Source: an uncultured Clostridia bacterium (lineage in GTDB: Bacteria; Bacillota; Clostridia; UMGS1810). Taken from it: a stretch of 64,000 nucleotides of DNA. The DNA is taken from contig CAKSTL010000008.1 of NCBI GenBank assembly GCA_934500875.1, positions 1 through 64,000 on the forward strand. Reading direction: 5' to 3'. Under the pieces are notes generated by a model. The model had not been told where the DNA came from. It did no database searches and worked only from the letters and a program-made list of their open reading frames with translations. Shown here one piece after another: positions 53,394 through 62,929 of the stretch (positions are counted from its first letter, which is position 1; the number at the start of each line of letters is the position of its first letter). The translations under genes and the position numbers were made by a program.

Positions 53394-53412
53394 ATAAGCT
53401 AATTATTAATGT

Positions 53413-53442
53413 AAAATCCGCATAACAAAATGCGGAAATTTT
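53413..53442 (+). promoter_or_regulatory. Terminator-like hairpin in the serC leader
   Basis: Stem 53417-53423 with 53430-53436 followed by AATTTT, between the promoter and the GGAGG site of serC. May attenuate the serine operon. Confidence 0.5.
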
Positions 53443-53468
53443 AAAAAGTGATATTGGAGGAATTTTAA

Positions 53469-54548
53469 GTGAACAGAGTTTATAACTTTTCAGCAGGTCC
53501 GTCGTGCTTGCCGCTCGAGGCACTCGAAAAAGCACAGAAAGAATTGATTTCATACGGCAGTTCGGGTATGTCGGTTATGGAGATGAGTCACCGTTCCTCC
53601 GATTTTCAGGCTATTATTGATAATTGCGAGGCGCTTCTCAGAAAGCTTCTTAACATCAGCGATAAATATAAGGTCTTGTTTTTGCAGGGCGGTGCTTCCA
53701 CGCAGTTTGCAATGGTGCCGTTAAACCTTTACAAAAACAAAAAGGCAGATTATGTTTTAACCGGTGTATGGTCGAAAAAGGCTGCAAAAGAGGCAGGAAG
53801 ATACGGTGATGTTAAGGTTGTCGCTTCGTCCGAGGACAAAACGTTTTCATACATTCCGAGTCTTACGAAAGATATGTTTTCGCCCGACGCAGATTATGTT
53901 CATATCACGCATAACAATACAATTTACGGCACAAGATATACATCTCTTCCCGACGTCGGAAACGTTCCGCTCGTTGCGGATATGTCGTCGTCAATCTTAA
54001 GTCAGGAAATTGACGTTGACAAATTCGGCATTATTTATGCCGGAGCGCAAAAAAATATGGCGCCGGCAGGTCTTACGGTTGCAATTGTAAGAGAAGATTT
54101 AATCGGAAATGCGCTTGATATTACCCCTACAATGCTTAATTATCAGACTCATTCCGACAACGGCTCCATGTTCAACACACCCCCGACGTTTGCAATTTAT
54201 ATGTGCTCTCTTGTTTGCGAGTGGCTTGACAAACTCGGCGGAATTAAAGAAATTCAGAAAATCAACGAATACAAAGCAGGTATTTTGTATGATTTTCTTG
54301 ACAATTCAAAAATGTTCAAAGGCACGGTTGAGAAGAAAGACCGCTCGCTTATGAACGTTCCGTTTGTGACAGACAGCGACGAGCTTAATGCAAAATTCAT
54401 AAAGGAAGCAAAAGAAAACGGTCTTGTAAACCTTAAAGGACACCGTTCGGTAGGCGGTATGAGGGCAAGTATTTACAATGCTATGCCGGTTGACGGCGTT
54501 AAAAAGCTTGTTGACTTTATGAAAAAATTTGAAACGGAGAATAAATAA
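53469..54548 (+). CDS. serC: Phosphoserine aminotransferase
   Basis: 359 residues from a GTG eight bases after GGAGG. RVYNFSAGPSCLP at the start, GGASTQFAMVPLNL, and the PLP-lysine motif GAQKNMAPAGLT near 200. Second step of serine biosynthesis. serA follows 14 bases later. Confidence 0.96.
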   Translation: MNRVYNFSAGPSCLPLEALEKAQKELISYGSSGMSVMEMSHRSSDFQAIIDNCEALLRKLLNISDKYKVLFLQGGASTQFAMVPLNLYKNKKADYVLTGVWSKKAAKEAGRYGDVKVVASSEDKTFSYIPSLTKDMFSPDADYVHITHNNTIYGTRYTSLPDVGNVPLVADMSSSILSQEIDVDKFGIIYAGAQKNMAPAGLTVAIVREDLIGNALDITPTMLNYQTHSDNGSMFNTPPTFAIYMCSLVCEWLDKLGGIKEIQKINEYKAGILYDFLDNSKMFKGTVEKKDRSLMNVPFVTDSDELNAKFIKEAKENGLVNLKGHRSVGGMRASIYNAMPVDGVKKLVDFMKKFETENK

Positions 54549-54562
54549 TTCGGAGGTAAATT

Positions 54563-55726
54563 ATGGAAATACTTACTTTAAATAAAATTGCCGCCTGCGG
54601 TCTTGATTTGCTTGACAAAAGCGTTTTTAACGTTTCGGACAATGCAGCCGACCCCGACGGTATTATCTTAAGAAGCTTCAATATGCACGACAGCGTGCTC
54701 GGTGATAACCTTAAAGCAATCGCAAGGGCAGGAGCGGGAACAAACAATATTCCCATTGACAAATGCACCGAAAAGGGTATTGTTGTTTTCAACACCCCCG
54801 GCGCCAACGCAAACGCTGTTAAAGAGCTTGTACTTGCGGGGCTTTTCCTTTCGTCAAGAAAAATCGCTCAGAGTATGGAATGGGCAAAAACATTAAAAGG
54901 CGAGGGCGAAAACGTCGGAAAGCTTGTTGAAAAAGGCAAGAGCAATTTTGTGGGACCTGAAATCGAGGGCAAAAAGCTTGGTATAATCGGTCTTGGCGCA
55001 ATCGGCGTTATGGTTGCAAATGCGGCTTATCACCTTGGTATGGAGGTTATAGGATACGACCCGTACATTTCGGTTGACGCTGCGTGGGGACTTTCAAGAC
55101 ACGTAAAAAAAGCAGACAACGTTAAAGATTTGGTAAGCGAGTGCGATTACATAACATTGCACGTGCCGCTTAACGATTCAACTAAAAATATGATTGGCAA
55201 AGACCTTTTTGCGGTTATGAAAAAAGGCGCAAGAATACTTAATTTTGCAAGAGGCGGTCTTGTGGACGAAGAAGCTTTGAAGGCGGCTCTTTCAGACGGC
55301 ACCGTTGCAGCGTATGTTACGGATTTTCCCGATGACAATATTCTCGGTCTTGAAAACGTTGTTTGTATTCCGCATCTGGGTGCGTCAACGCCCGAGTCGG
55401 AGGATAACTGCGCTAAAATGGCAAGCGTTGAAATTCAGGATTATCTCTGCGAAGGAAACATTGTAAATTCGGTTAACTTTCCGAACTGCACGCTTCCTAG
55501 AGAGGGCAAAACAAGAATTACAATTGCGCATAAAAACGTTCCAAACTGCGTAAGCAGTTTTACAAATCTTTGCTCAAGGGACGGCTACAACATTGCAAAT
55601 ATGATTAACAAGAGCCGCAAGGATTTGGCGTATACCATTATCGACCTTGACAGTGACGCCGATTTATCAATCGCAAAGGAATTTGAGAACCTTGAAAACG
55701 TTATGAAGGTAAGAATAATAAAATAA
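54563..55726 (+). CDS. serA: D-3-phosphoglycerate dehydrogenase
   Basis: 387 residues, the short clostridial SerA. NAD motif GLGAIG near 150, the Arg of NFARGGLVDE near 230, and HLGASTPESEDNC near 275 with the catalytic His. A C-terminal ACT-like domain (about 320-387) may sense serine. First step of serine biosynthesis. Confidence 0.93.
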   Translation: MEILTLNKIAACGLDLLDKSVFNVSDNAADPDGIILRSFNMHDSVLGDNLKAIARAGAGTNNIPIDKCTEKGIVVFNTPGANANAVKELVLAGLFLSSRKIAQSMEWAKTLKGEGENVGKLVEKGKSNFVGPEIEGKKLGIIGLGAIGVMVANAAYHLGMEVIGYDPYISVDAAWGLSRHVKKADNVKDLVSECDYITLHVPLNDSTKNMIGKDLFAVMKKGARILNFARGGLVDEEALKAALSDGTVAAYVTDFPDDNILGLENVVCIPHLGASTPESEDNCAKMASVEIQDYLCEGNIVNSVNFPNCTLPREGKTRITIAHKNVPNCVSSFTNLCSRDGYNIANMINKSRKDLAYTIIDLDSDADLSIAKEFENLENVMKVRIIK

Positions 55727-55742
55727 GCGCAAGGAGAAAGTT

Positions 55743-56393
55743 ATGCTTAATACGTTAAAAGAGAAAAATAAAAATATAAAAATTTACTCTGTAAATGATG
55801 ACGAATTTGCAAAATACGGAAGGGTTATAAAGGGTTTTGACGTTTCCGAAATTATTGCGGAGTGCGAAAAAATGCCGTATCCCGAAGAAGGCTCGAAATA
55901 CGAGGCAGGGGTGCAAAGCCTTGAAAAGCTTGCAATTGCCGAAAAAATCAAAAACGAAATTTACGGCGAAATGGATACTCAGATAGGCGCTTGCTACGGT
56001 TACAGCAGCACTCTTAACGGTCTTGAATTTCACAAAGGCTCCGAGATCAACATTGCGGTTACCGATTTTGTGCTTATTCTCGGCACAACGTTTGAAATGA
56101 AGGACGGAAGGTTTAATTCTGCCGATGCAAAGGCATTTTATGTTAAAAAAGGCGAAATGATTGAGGTTTTTGCTTCAACGCTTCATTTTTGCCCGTGTCA
56201 GGTGAGCGACAAAGGTTTCTTCTGCGTTGTGGCGCTTCCCAAAGGAACAAATCTTGCGCTTGACGGAAAATATGACGACAAGCTGTTGTTCAGAAAAAAC
56301 AAGTGGCTTATAGCTCACGAAGATAACAAAGTGCTTATCGACAGAGGCGTTGCGCCGGGAATATACGGCGAAAATTACACAATCAAATATTAA
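55743..56393 (+). CDS. DUF4867 family protein
   Basis: 216 residues, cupin-like: HKGSEINIAVTDFVLILG and STLHFCPCQV with likely metal-binding residues. Its 16-base distance from serA places it in the serine operon. Function unknown. AAGGAG upstream. Confidence 0.75.
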   Translation: MLNTLKEKNKNIKIYSVNDDEFAKYGRVIKGFDVSEIIAECEKMPYPEEGSKYEAGVQSLEKLAIAEKIKNEIYGEMDTQIGACYGYSSTLNGLEFHKGSEINIAVTDFVLILGTTFEMKDGRFNSADAKAFYVKKGEMIEVFASTLHFCPCQVSDKGFFCVVALPKGTNLALDGKYDDKLLFRKNKWLIAHEDNKVLIDRGVAPGIYGENYTIKY

Positions 56394-56400
56394 TTTAAAT

Positions 56401-56440
56401 TTAAAAACCTCCGAAACATTAAAATTTCGGGGGTTTTTAA
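56401..56440 (+). terminator. Terminator of the serine cluster
   Basis: Stem of about 16 bp (56401-56416 with 56425-56440) with a T-run in the right arm. Confidence 0.85.
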
Positions 56441-56520
56441 AAAATTGGGGCAAAATAAAACAAAACAGTTGAAAATAAAGCGAAAATATATTACAATATG
56501 TATAAAAAGGATGTGATTTG

Positions 56521-57390
56521 GTGAAAAACAGAGAAAAAAAGAAAAAAAGCGCAGAAAAAGGCGCAGGAATAAAATGGGGAAGAGTTACCGCCGTAAATAA
56601 GCGCAGTGTTGCCATTTACGTTATACTCCGTTTTCTTGTAACCGCACTTATGGTAATCCAGCTTATAAGGGGCAATTACGATAACGTTTTTCTTTGCCTT
56701 TTGACGCTTGTTTTGTTTTTTATCCCCGCCGTTCTGGATAAGGGGTTTAACATCAAATTACCGACCGTGCTTGAAATAGTAATTATAGTTTTTATTTTCA
56801 GCGCAGAAATTCTGGGCGAAATGCAAAATTTCTATACGCATTTTAAAAACTGGGATACAATACTTCATACCGTAAATGGGTTTTTGATGGCGGCAATCGG
56901 CTTTGCGATGGTTGATATTTTAAACCAAAGCCCGAGAATACATCTTACAATGTCGCCCGTGTTTGTGGCGTTCGTTGCGTTTTGTTTTTCTATGACGATA
57001 GGAATAATATGGGAATTTTTTGAATTTTCAATGGACAGATTTTTTATGTACGATATGCAAAAAGATTTTATAGTGCAAAAATTTGCCTCCGTTGCGCTTA
57101 ATCCCGAGCATCTTAACAAGCCTGTTGTGCTTGAAAATATATCAAAAACGGTGATTTATTACAAAAACGGCGCCGATACGCTTACCGAAACGGTGGAGGG
57201 CGGATATCTTGATATCGGCATTATAGACACTATGAAGGACTTGTTTGTAAACTTTATCGGAGCGGCGGTTTTTTCAACAATAGGTGCGTTTTATGTTAAA
57301 TCAAGAGGAAAATCCAAGGTTGCGCAAAACTTTATTCCGTATATAGGCACCGAAGGCGGTGCGGCAAATTCTGAGAGCTTAAAGAAATAA
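56521..57390 (+). CDS. Multi-pass membrane protein (YjdF/DUF2238-like)
   Basis: About 289 residues; a GTG at 56521 or TTG at 56518 can serve as start after AAGGATG. A basic N-terminus is followed by about five membrane helices between 30 and 165, with an ILHTVNGFLMAAIGF segment, and a last helix near 250. The pattern HxxN...E in WDTILHTVNG and IIWEFFEF recalls DUF2238. Function unknown. Confidence 0.65.
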   Translation: MKNREKKKKSAEKGAGIKWGRVTAVNKRSVAIYVILRFLVTALMVIQLIRGNYDNVFLCLLTLVLFFIPAVLDKGFNIKLPTVLEIVIIVFIFSAEILGEMQNFYTHFKNWDTILHTVNGFLMAAIGFAMVDILNQSPRIHLTMSPVFVAFVAFCFSMTIGIIWEFFEFSMDRFFMYDMQKDFIVQKFASVALNPEHLNKPVVLENISKTVIYYKNGADTLTETVEGGYLDIGIIDTMKDLFVNFIGAAVFSTIGAFYVKSRGKSKVAQNFIPYIGTEGGAANSESLKK

Positions 57391-57479
57391 TATGCAAAAA
57401 ACGGAGATGAAAAGGGTCTTTCGGAAAGTGATGCGACAATCGGTAAAACAGATGAAAAATAACTATCGAGGGCAAAAAA

Positions 57480-59852
57480 TTGGATAATCGTAATTTTTAT
57501 CAAAACAGAATATTTGCAAATGAAAAAACAGGTCTTACAAGCGAGCAGGTTTTGGAAAGAAGAGCGGCAGGGCTTTATAATGAACAGGTAAAGAGCGCAG
57601 AAAAAACAACTGCGGAAATTATAAAGTCCAATGTTTTTACATATTTTAACCTCGTTTTTTTTGTTCTTGCTCTTTGCGTTGCGCTCACGGGTTCGTATAA
57701 CGATTTAATGTTTTTTCCCGTTATTGTAATCAACACGGTTATAGGTATTTATCAGGAAATACGTTCCAAAAAAACGCTTGAAAAGCTTACCATTTTGTCG
57801 GTGCCGAAGGCGTCTGCCGTGCGTGACGGAAAAGAAGTGAAGGTTTCTGTTGGAGAGCTTGTGCGGGACGATATTGTGATTTTTTGCGCAGGCGACCAGA
57901 TTTGCGCCGATGCAACCGTTATTTCGGGAACTGCACAGCTTAACGAGGCGCTTGTTACGGGCGAAAACATAGAAATAAAAAAGGAAATAGGGTCAAATCT
58001 GCTGTCCGGAAGCTTTGTTGTATCGGGAAAAGTTTATGCAAGGCTTGACAATGTCGGCAAAAATTCGTTTGTTTCACGTCTTACGCTTGAAGCGAAAAAA
58101 AAGAACAACAACAAAAAGTCTGAAATGATGAATGCCCTTGACAATCTTGTAAAATGGATTGGCATCTTAATTATTCCTATCGGAATTTTAATGTTGATAA
58201 ATCAGGTTTATATTCTGCATACCGATTATAAATCTGCGGTTGTGTCGACAGTCGGTGCGCTTGTGGGAATGATTCCCGAGGGACTTTATCTTCTCACCAC
58301 CGCCGCACTGGTTGTAAGCGTTATGCGCCTTGCAAAGGGCAAGACGCTGGTGCACGAAATGGGCTGTATTGAGGCGCTTGCAAGGGTTAACGTTTTGTGC
58401 GTTGACAAAACGGGGACGATTACCGAGGACAAAATGGAATTTTCGGATATGTGCATTTTGGACGAGAGTATGAGTGAAGATGAAATTTCGGACGTTTTGT
58501 GTGATTTTTGCAGTTGTATGGACAGCGACAACGCTACGATAGCTGCGCTTAAAGCGCATTTTAACGGCGGCGGAGGCGGAAAAAAGGCAGAAAAAGCATT
58601 TTCGTTTTCGTCTGCAAAAAAATACAGCGCCGTAAATTTTTCGGATAATACAAGTTATATTCTGGGCGCACCCGAAATTATTATGAAGGACAATTTCTGC
58701 GATATTGAAGAAGCGGTTAACAAGTATCATTCAAAGCGTGTACTGCTGCTTGCGGAGCATTTGGGTGCGTTTGACGGAGAAAATATCGGTGACGAAATTG
58801 TGCCTGTGGCGCTTATTACGATTTCAAACAAAATAAGGGATAATGCGGCAAAAACGTTTGGATTTTTTAAGTCGCAGGGCGTAAAAATTAAGGTTATATC
58901 GGGTGATAATCCCAAAACGGTGTCGGAGGTGGCAAAAGCTGTCGGCATTGAGGATGCGGAAAACTACGTTGACGCACGTGAGCTTGAGAGCGACGGCGAT
59001 TTTACGGGTGCAGTGCGGCGCTTTACCGTGTTCGGACGTGTTACCCCCGAAAAAAAGAGAAAACTTATCATTGCCCTTAAAAACGACGGCAACACTGTTG
59101 CGATGACGGGCGACGGTGTAAATGACGTTCTTGCGCTTAAAGAAGCGGATTGCAGCATTGCTATGGCATCGGGCAGCGACGTTGCTTCGCAGGTGTCGCA
59201 GCTCGTTTTGCTCAACTCGGATTTTTCCTCGCTTCCCGGTGTTGTTAAAGAGGGCAGAAGGGTTATAAACAATATTGAAAGAACGGCGGCGCTGTTTCTT
59301 GTCAAAAATATTTTCTCGTTTTTCTTTGCGCTTATTTCAATAATATTTTCAATAAATTATCCTGTAATGCCGTCGCAGCTAACCCTTGTAAGCACCGCAA
59401 CAATCGGCATACCGGCGTTTTTCCTTGCGCTTTTGCCAAACAGCGACCTTGTAAAGGGAAAGTTTATGCGAAACGTCATATACAAAGCGTTTCCGGCAGG
59501 GTTTACCAACATAATTCTGGTGTCGTATTTAAGCGTTTTGGCGCAGTATGCGAATATCGGATTTGACGAAATGTCCACAATGGTAACGTTTGTCCTCGGC
59601 GTTGTGGGGCTTACAATGCTGTATCGTGTGTGCAAGCCGTTTAACAGGTTTAGAAAAATATTGTGGATAGGTATGACTGTGCTGTTTTTTGCGGCGGCGG
59701 TTGTTTTGCCGAATGTGTTTACGCTGTCAAGACTGTCGGTTTACGAAGTGCTTTTGCTGATTTTGTTTGTTGCGCTTGTTCAGCCGTTTATGTATCTGGT
59801 GGTCAACATTCTTGAATTTTTTGAGAAAAAATATAAAAACAGAAAAGCGTAA
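57480..59852 (+). CDS. Cation-transporting P-type ATPase
   Basis: 790 residues from a TTG. About eight to ten membrane helices; VTGENIEI (TGE motif), CVDKTGTITEDKM (phosphorylated Asp near 304), TGDGVNDVLALKEADCSIAMASGSD. It has no N-terminal metal-binding domain. The sequence resembles the CtpE-like branch; the ion (Ca2+ or another cation) cannot be read from this. Confidence 0.9.
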   Translation: MDNRNFYQNRIFANEKTGLTSEQVLERRAAGLYNEQVKSAEKTTAEIIKSNVFTYFNLVFFVLALCVALTGSYNDLMFFPVIVINTVIGIYQEIRSKKTLEKLTILSVPKASAVRDGKEVKVSVGELVRDDIVIFCAGDQICADATVISGTAQLNEALVTGENIEIKKEIGSNLLSGSFVVSGKVYARLDNVGKNSFVSRLTLEAKKKNNNKKSEMMNALDNLVKWIGILIIPIGILMLINQVYILHTDYKSAVVSTVGALVGMIPEGLYLLTTAALVVSVMRLAKGKTLVHEMGCIEALARVNVLCVDKTGTITEDKMEFSDMCILDESMSEDEISDVLCDFCSCMDSDNATIAALKAHFNGGGGGKKAEKAFSFSSAKKYSAVNFSDNTSYILGAPEIIMKDNFCDIEEAVNKYHSKRVLLLAEHLGAFDGENIGDEIVPVALITISNKIRDNAAKTFGFFKSQGVKIKVISGDNPKTVSEVAKAVGIEDAENYVDARELESDGDFTGAVRRFTVFGRVTPEKKRKLIIALKNDGNTVAMTGDGVNDVLALKEADCSIAMASGSDVASQVSQLVLLNSDFSSLPGVVKEGRRVINNIERTAALFLVKNIFSFFFALISIIFSINYPVMPSQLTLVSTATIGIPAFFLALLPNSDLVKGKFMRNVIYKAFPAGFTNIILVSYLSVLAQYANIGFDEMSTMVTFVLGVVGLTMLYRVCKPFNRFRKILWIGMTVLFFAAAVVLPNVFTLSRLSVYEVLLLILFVALVQPFMYLVVNILEFFEKKYKNRKA

Positions 59853-59859
59853 AAAAGTG

Positions 59860-59888
59860 TTGAAATGTATGTGCATTTATGTTATAAT
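59860..59888 (+). promoter_or_regulatory. Promoter of the AraC-mtnN pair
   Basis: TTGAAA (59860-59865), 17-base spacer, TATAAT (59883-59888). Confidence 0.75.
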
Positions 59889-59938
59889 ATAACTAAATTT
59901 TAAAAAGTGTAAATAATATACATAAAGAAGGTGAAGGG

Positions 59939-60709
59939 TTGGAAAAGGTTTTTTTTAATAAAGGCTATACGGATATTAATCCTTTGCAGTTCGGCACGCA
60001 AAAGTGCCCGCCGTCACATAAATGGGGACCGCATATCAGGGAATACTATCTTATTCATTACGTTGTTTCCGGCAAAGGAAGGTTTATAAAAAAGGATTTT
60101 GACGCCGTTGTAGGACCGGGATATGCCTTTTTGATAAAACCTAACGAGGTTTGCACATACTGTGCGGACGCAGACGATCCTTGGGAATATATATGGATAG
60201 GTTTTGACGGAAAGGTTGCCCAAAAGCTTGACAGTCTTAAAGACTGCGTGTTTAAAGTGGACGGAAAAATTTTTACCGATATGGTAAAATCGGACAGGCT
60301 TAAAAATACACGTGAGGAATATCTTACGGCTAAGATTTTTTTGCTTATTTCAAATTTGTTTGAGGGCGAAAATCATAAAAAAGAGCTTGTGGAACACCTT
60401 GCAGGTTACATTGAGGAAAACTACTTTTTAAGGCTTTATGTAAGCGAGCTTGCAAAAATGGTGAGCCTTGACCAGCGTTATCTTACACGTCTTTTCAAGG
60501 CGAAAAAGGGGATAAGCCTTCAGCAGTATATAATAGATGTAAAAATGAAAAAAGCGGCAATTCTGATAAAAGATTTTTCGGTTGCCGATACTGCAAAAAT
60601 GGTTGGATATGACGACGTGTTCAACTTTTCAAAAATGTTTAAAAAGAACACGGGTGTATCACCGTTAAAGTTTAAAAAAGAATTAGTCGGCAGGGAGAAT
60701 GTGAAATGA
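59939..60709 (+). CDS. AraC-family regulator with cupin sensor
   Basis: 256 residues from a TTG after GAAGGTGAAGG. Cupin sensor about 25-90 (HIREYYLIHYVVSGKGRF, GYAFLIKPNEVCTY), then AraC double HTH about 155-250 with LAKMVSLDQRYLTRLFKAKKGIS-like and VADTAKMVGYDDVFNFSKMF. Related to sugar-responsive regulators. Overlaps mtnN by four bases. Confidence 0.88.
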   Translation: MEKVFFNKGYTDINPLQFGTQKCPPSHKWGPHIREYYLIHYVVSGKGRFIKKDFDAVVGPGYAFLIKPNEVCTYCADADDPWEYIWIGFDGKVAQKLDSLKDCVFKVDGKIFTDMVKSDRLKNTREEYLTAKIFLLISNLFEGENHKKELVEHLAGYIEENYFLRLYVSELAKMVSLDQRYLTRLFKAKKGISLQQYIIDVKMKKAAILIKDFSVADTAKMVGYDDVFNFSKMFKKNTGVSPLKFKKELVGRENVK

Positions 60710-61398
60710 TTGGAATTATCGGCGCAATGCAGGTTGAGGTTGAAAACATCAGGTCGGTTATGACAGATGTGCATACAGAGGATGTAAGCCAAATTACGTT
60801 TTATGTCGGAAAGATTTCGGGCAAGGACGCAGTTGTGGCGAAATGCGGCATAGGCAAGGTTTTTGCGGCAGTGTGCGCAGAGATTATGATTTTGCGTTTC
60901 AAAACTGATGTCATAGTGAATATCGGCGTTGCAGGCACGCTTTCGGATAAGCTTAACACTACAGATGTTGCGGTTGCAAAAAGCGTTGTTCATCACGATT
61001 TGGACACCTCGCCGCTTGGCGACCCTGTAGGGCTTATTTCGGGAATTAATATTATAAATATCGACTGCGACCCTTACGTTTCGTCGCTTCTTGAAAAGTG
61101 CGTAAAAAAGCTTGGAATTAACTGCGAAAGCGGCGTTATTGCCTCGGGCGACCAGTTTGTGTGCACAAGCGAAAGAAAAGACTTTATCCGCAAAAATTTT
61201 AACGCAATCGCCTGCGAAATGGAGGGGGCAAGCATTGGTCACGTGTGCTATATAAACGGTGTTAAATTCGGTGTTTTAAGGGCAATTTCGGACGGTGCGG
61301 ACGAAAAATCGCATATGGATTACGACAAATTTGTAACCTTGGCGGCGAAAAATTCGTATGAGGTTATAAAACTGTTTATTAAAGAGTATGAAGTGTGA
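60706..61398 (+). CDS. mtnN: 5'-methylthioadenosine/SAH nucleosidase
   Basis: 230 residues starting MIGIIGAMQVEVE. Motifs NIGVAGTL, ASGDQF, and MEGASIGHVCY with RAISDGAD (catalytic Asp) near the end. Cleaves MTA and S-adenosylhomocysteine, so it supports the many SAM-using enzymes in the region. Confidence 0.93.
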   Translation: MIGIIGAMQVEVENIRSVMTDVHTEDVSQITFYVGKISGKDAVVAKCGIGKVFAAVCAEIMILRFKTDVIVNIGVAGTLSDKLNTTDVAVAKSVVHHDLDTSPLGDPVGLISGINIINIDCDPYVSSLLEKCVKKLGINCESGVIASGDQFVCTSERKDFIRKNFNAIACEMEGASIGHVCYINGVKFGVLRAISDGADEKSHMDYDKFVTLAAKNSYEVIKLFIKEYEV

Positions 61399-61467
61399 AG
61401 AATTTGTGAATAAATTTTTAAAGAACGGTAAAAATTTTGGAAAAGCGGTAAATTTTGATACAAAAGA

Positions 61468-61496
61468 TTGATTTTTTTGTTTTTTGGTGATAAAAT
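61468..61496 (+). promoter_or_regulatory. Promoter of the alcohol dehydrogenase
   Basis: TTGATT (61468-61473), 17-base spacer, TAAAAT (61491-61496). Confidence 0.65.
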
Positions 61497-61563
61497 GATT
61501 TTATGAAAGGGTATATCCTTTTCTTAAAATATGCAACTAATTACTTAAAGGAGCTGATTTTTT

Positions 61564-62712
61564 ATGGCAAACAGGTTTGTACTGAATGAAACATCCTATC
61601 ACGGAAAGGGCGCAATTTTAAGTATAGCCGACGAGGTAAAAACAAGAGGACTTAAAAAAGCATTTGTGTGTTCCGACCCCGACCTTATTAAGTTTAACGT
61701 GACAAAAAAGGTTACGGACGTGCTTGATAAAAATTCGCTTGCATATGAAATTTATTCTGATATTAAGGCAAATCCCACCATTGAAAATGTTAAATCGGGT
61801 GTTGAGGCATTTAAAAAGTCCGGTGCGGATTACATTGTTGCAATCGGCGGCGGTTCGTCGATTGACACTGCAAAAGCAATCGGAATTATTATAAATAACC
61901 CCGAACACGAGGATGTAAGAAGCCTTGAGGGCGCTGTTGTTACAAAAAACAAATGCGTTCCCATTATTGCCGTTCCCACAACTGCCGGAACAGCGGCTGA
62001 AGTTACAATCAACTATGTTATCACAGATGTTGAGAAAAACAGAAAATTTGTATGCGTTGACCCGCACGATATTCCCGTTGTTGCAGTTGTTGACCCTGAT
62101 ATGATGTCGTCTATGCCCAAAGGTCTTACCGCCGCAACAGGTATGGACGCCCTTACTCACGCAATTGAGGGTTACATTACAAAAGGCGCTTGGGAACTTT
62201 CGGATATGTTCCATTTAAAGGCTATCGAGATTATTTCACGTTCGCTGCGTGGTGCGGTTGACAACACACCCGAAGGCAGAGAGGGTATGGCGCTCGGCCA
62301 GTATGTTGCAGGAATGGGCTTCTCTAATGTAGGTCTTGGAATTGTTCACTCTATGGCTCATCCGCTCGGTGCGCTTTATGATACGCCTCACGGTGTTGCA
62401 AACGCTATTATTCTTCCTGTTGTTATGGAATACAATGCTGATGCAACGGGCGAAAAATACAGGGATATCGCAAAGGCTATGGGCGTTGAGGGAACAGAAA
62501 AGATGACGCAGGCTGAATACAGAAAAGCGGCTGTTGACGCTGTTAAAAAACTTGCGGCAGACGTTGGTATTCCTGCCGACTTGAAAGAAATTGTAAAGAA
62601 AGAGGACATTCCTTTCCTTGCGCAGTCTGCATATGACGACGCTTGCCGTCCCGGCAATCCGAAGGATACAAGCGTTGAAGAGATTGCAAAGCTTTACGAA
62701 TCAATGATTTAA
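61564..62712 (+). CDS. fucO: Iron-dependent alcohol dehydrogenase (FucO-like)
   Basis: 382 residues. NAD motif GGGSSIDTAKAI near 97, metal-binding GMDALTHAIEGY near 196, and HSMAHPLGALYDTPHGVANAI near 262 with the iron His residues. The sequence is closest in pattern to lactaldehyde reductase of fucose and rhamnose breakdown; 1,2-propanediol from lactaldehyde is the likely product. GGAGCTG upstream. Confidence 0.88.
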   Translation: MANRFVLNETSYHGKGAILSIADEVKTRGLKKAFVCSDPDLIKFNVTKKVTDVLDKNSLAYEIYSDIKANPTIENVKSGVEAFKKSGADYIVAIGGGSSIDTAKAIGIIINNPEHEDVRSLEGAVVTKNKCVPIIAVPTTAGTAAEVTINYVITDVEKNRKFVCVDPHDIPVVAVVDPDMMSSMPKGLTAATGMDALTHAIEGYITKGAWELSDMFHLKAIEIISRSLRGAVDNTPEGREGMALGQYVAGMGFSNVGLGIVHSMAHPLGALYDTPHGVANAIILPVVMEYNADATGEKYRDIAKAMGVEGTEKMTQAEYRKAAVDAVKKLAADVGIPADLKEIVKKEDIPFLAQSAYDDACRPGNPKDTSVEEIAKLYESMI

Positions 62713-62757
62713 GTATTTTAAATAACACAAATAACACAAATACGGTTGATGTCGAAA

Positions 62758-62781
62758 AACGGCTTTAGCCGTATTTTTTTG
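62758..62781 (+). terminator. Terminator after the alcohol dehydrogenase
   Basis: Stem ACGGCT/AGCCGT (62759-62764 with 62767-62772) with a T-run to 62780; an alternative larger stem with 62739-62745 exists. Confidence 0.7.
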
Positions 62782-62857
62782 TGCAATAAACATATAAAAA
62801 ATTTATACGAAAATATGTGATAATTTTACAATAGTTTTCTATATTGCCAATGTTTTA

Positions 62858-62886
62858 TTGACAAACGAACGAATTTGTATTATCAT
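62858..62886 (+). promoter_or_regulatory. Promoter of the permease
   Basis: TTGACA (62858-62863), 17-base spacer, TATCAT (62881-62886). Confidence 0.75.
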
Positions 62887-62929
62887 AATAATGTTATGAA
62901 TTAGAAAAATAAGGAAGGATTTTTTAAAA

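Noticed and set aside
57392..57487. A 31-codon basic peptide frame overlapping the P-type ATPase start
   Set aside because: No ribosome binding site, no recognisable motif, and the short length makes chance likely.
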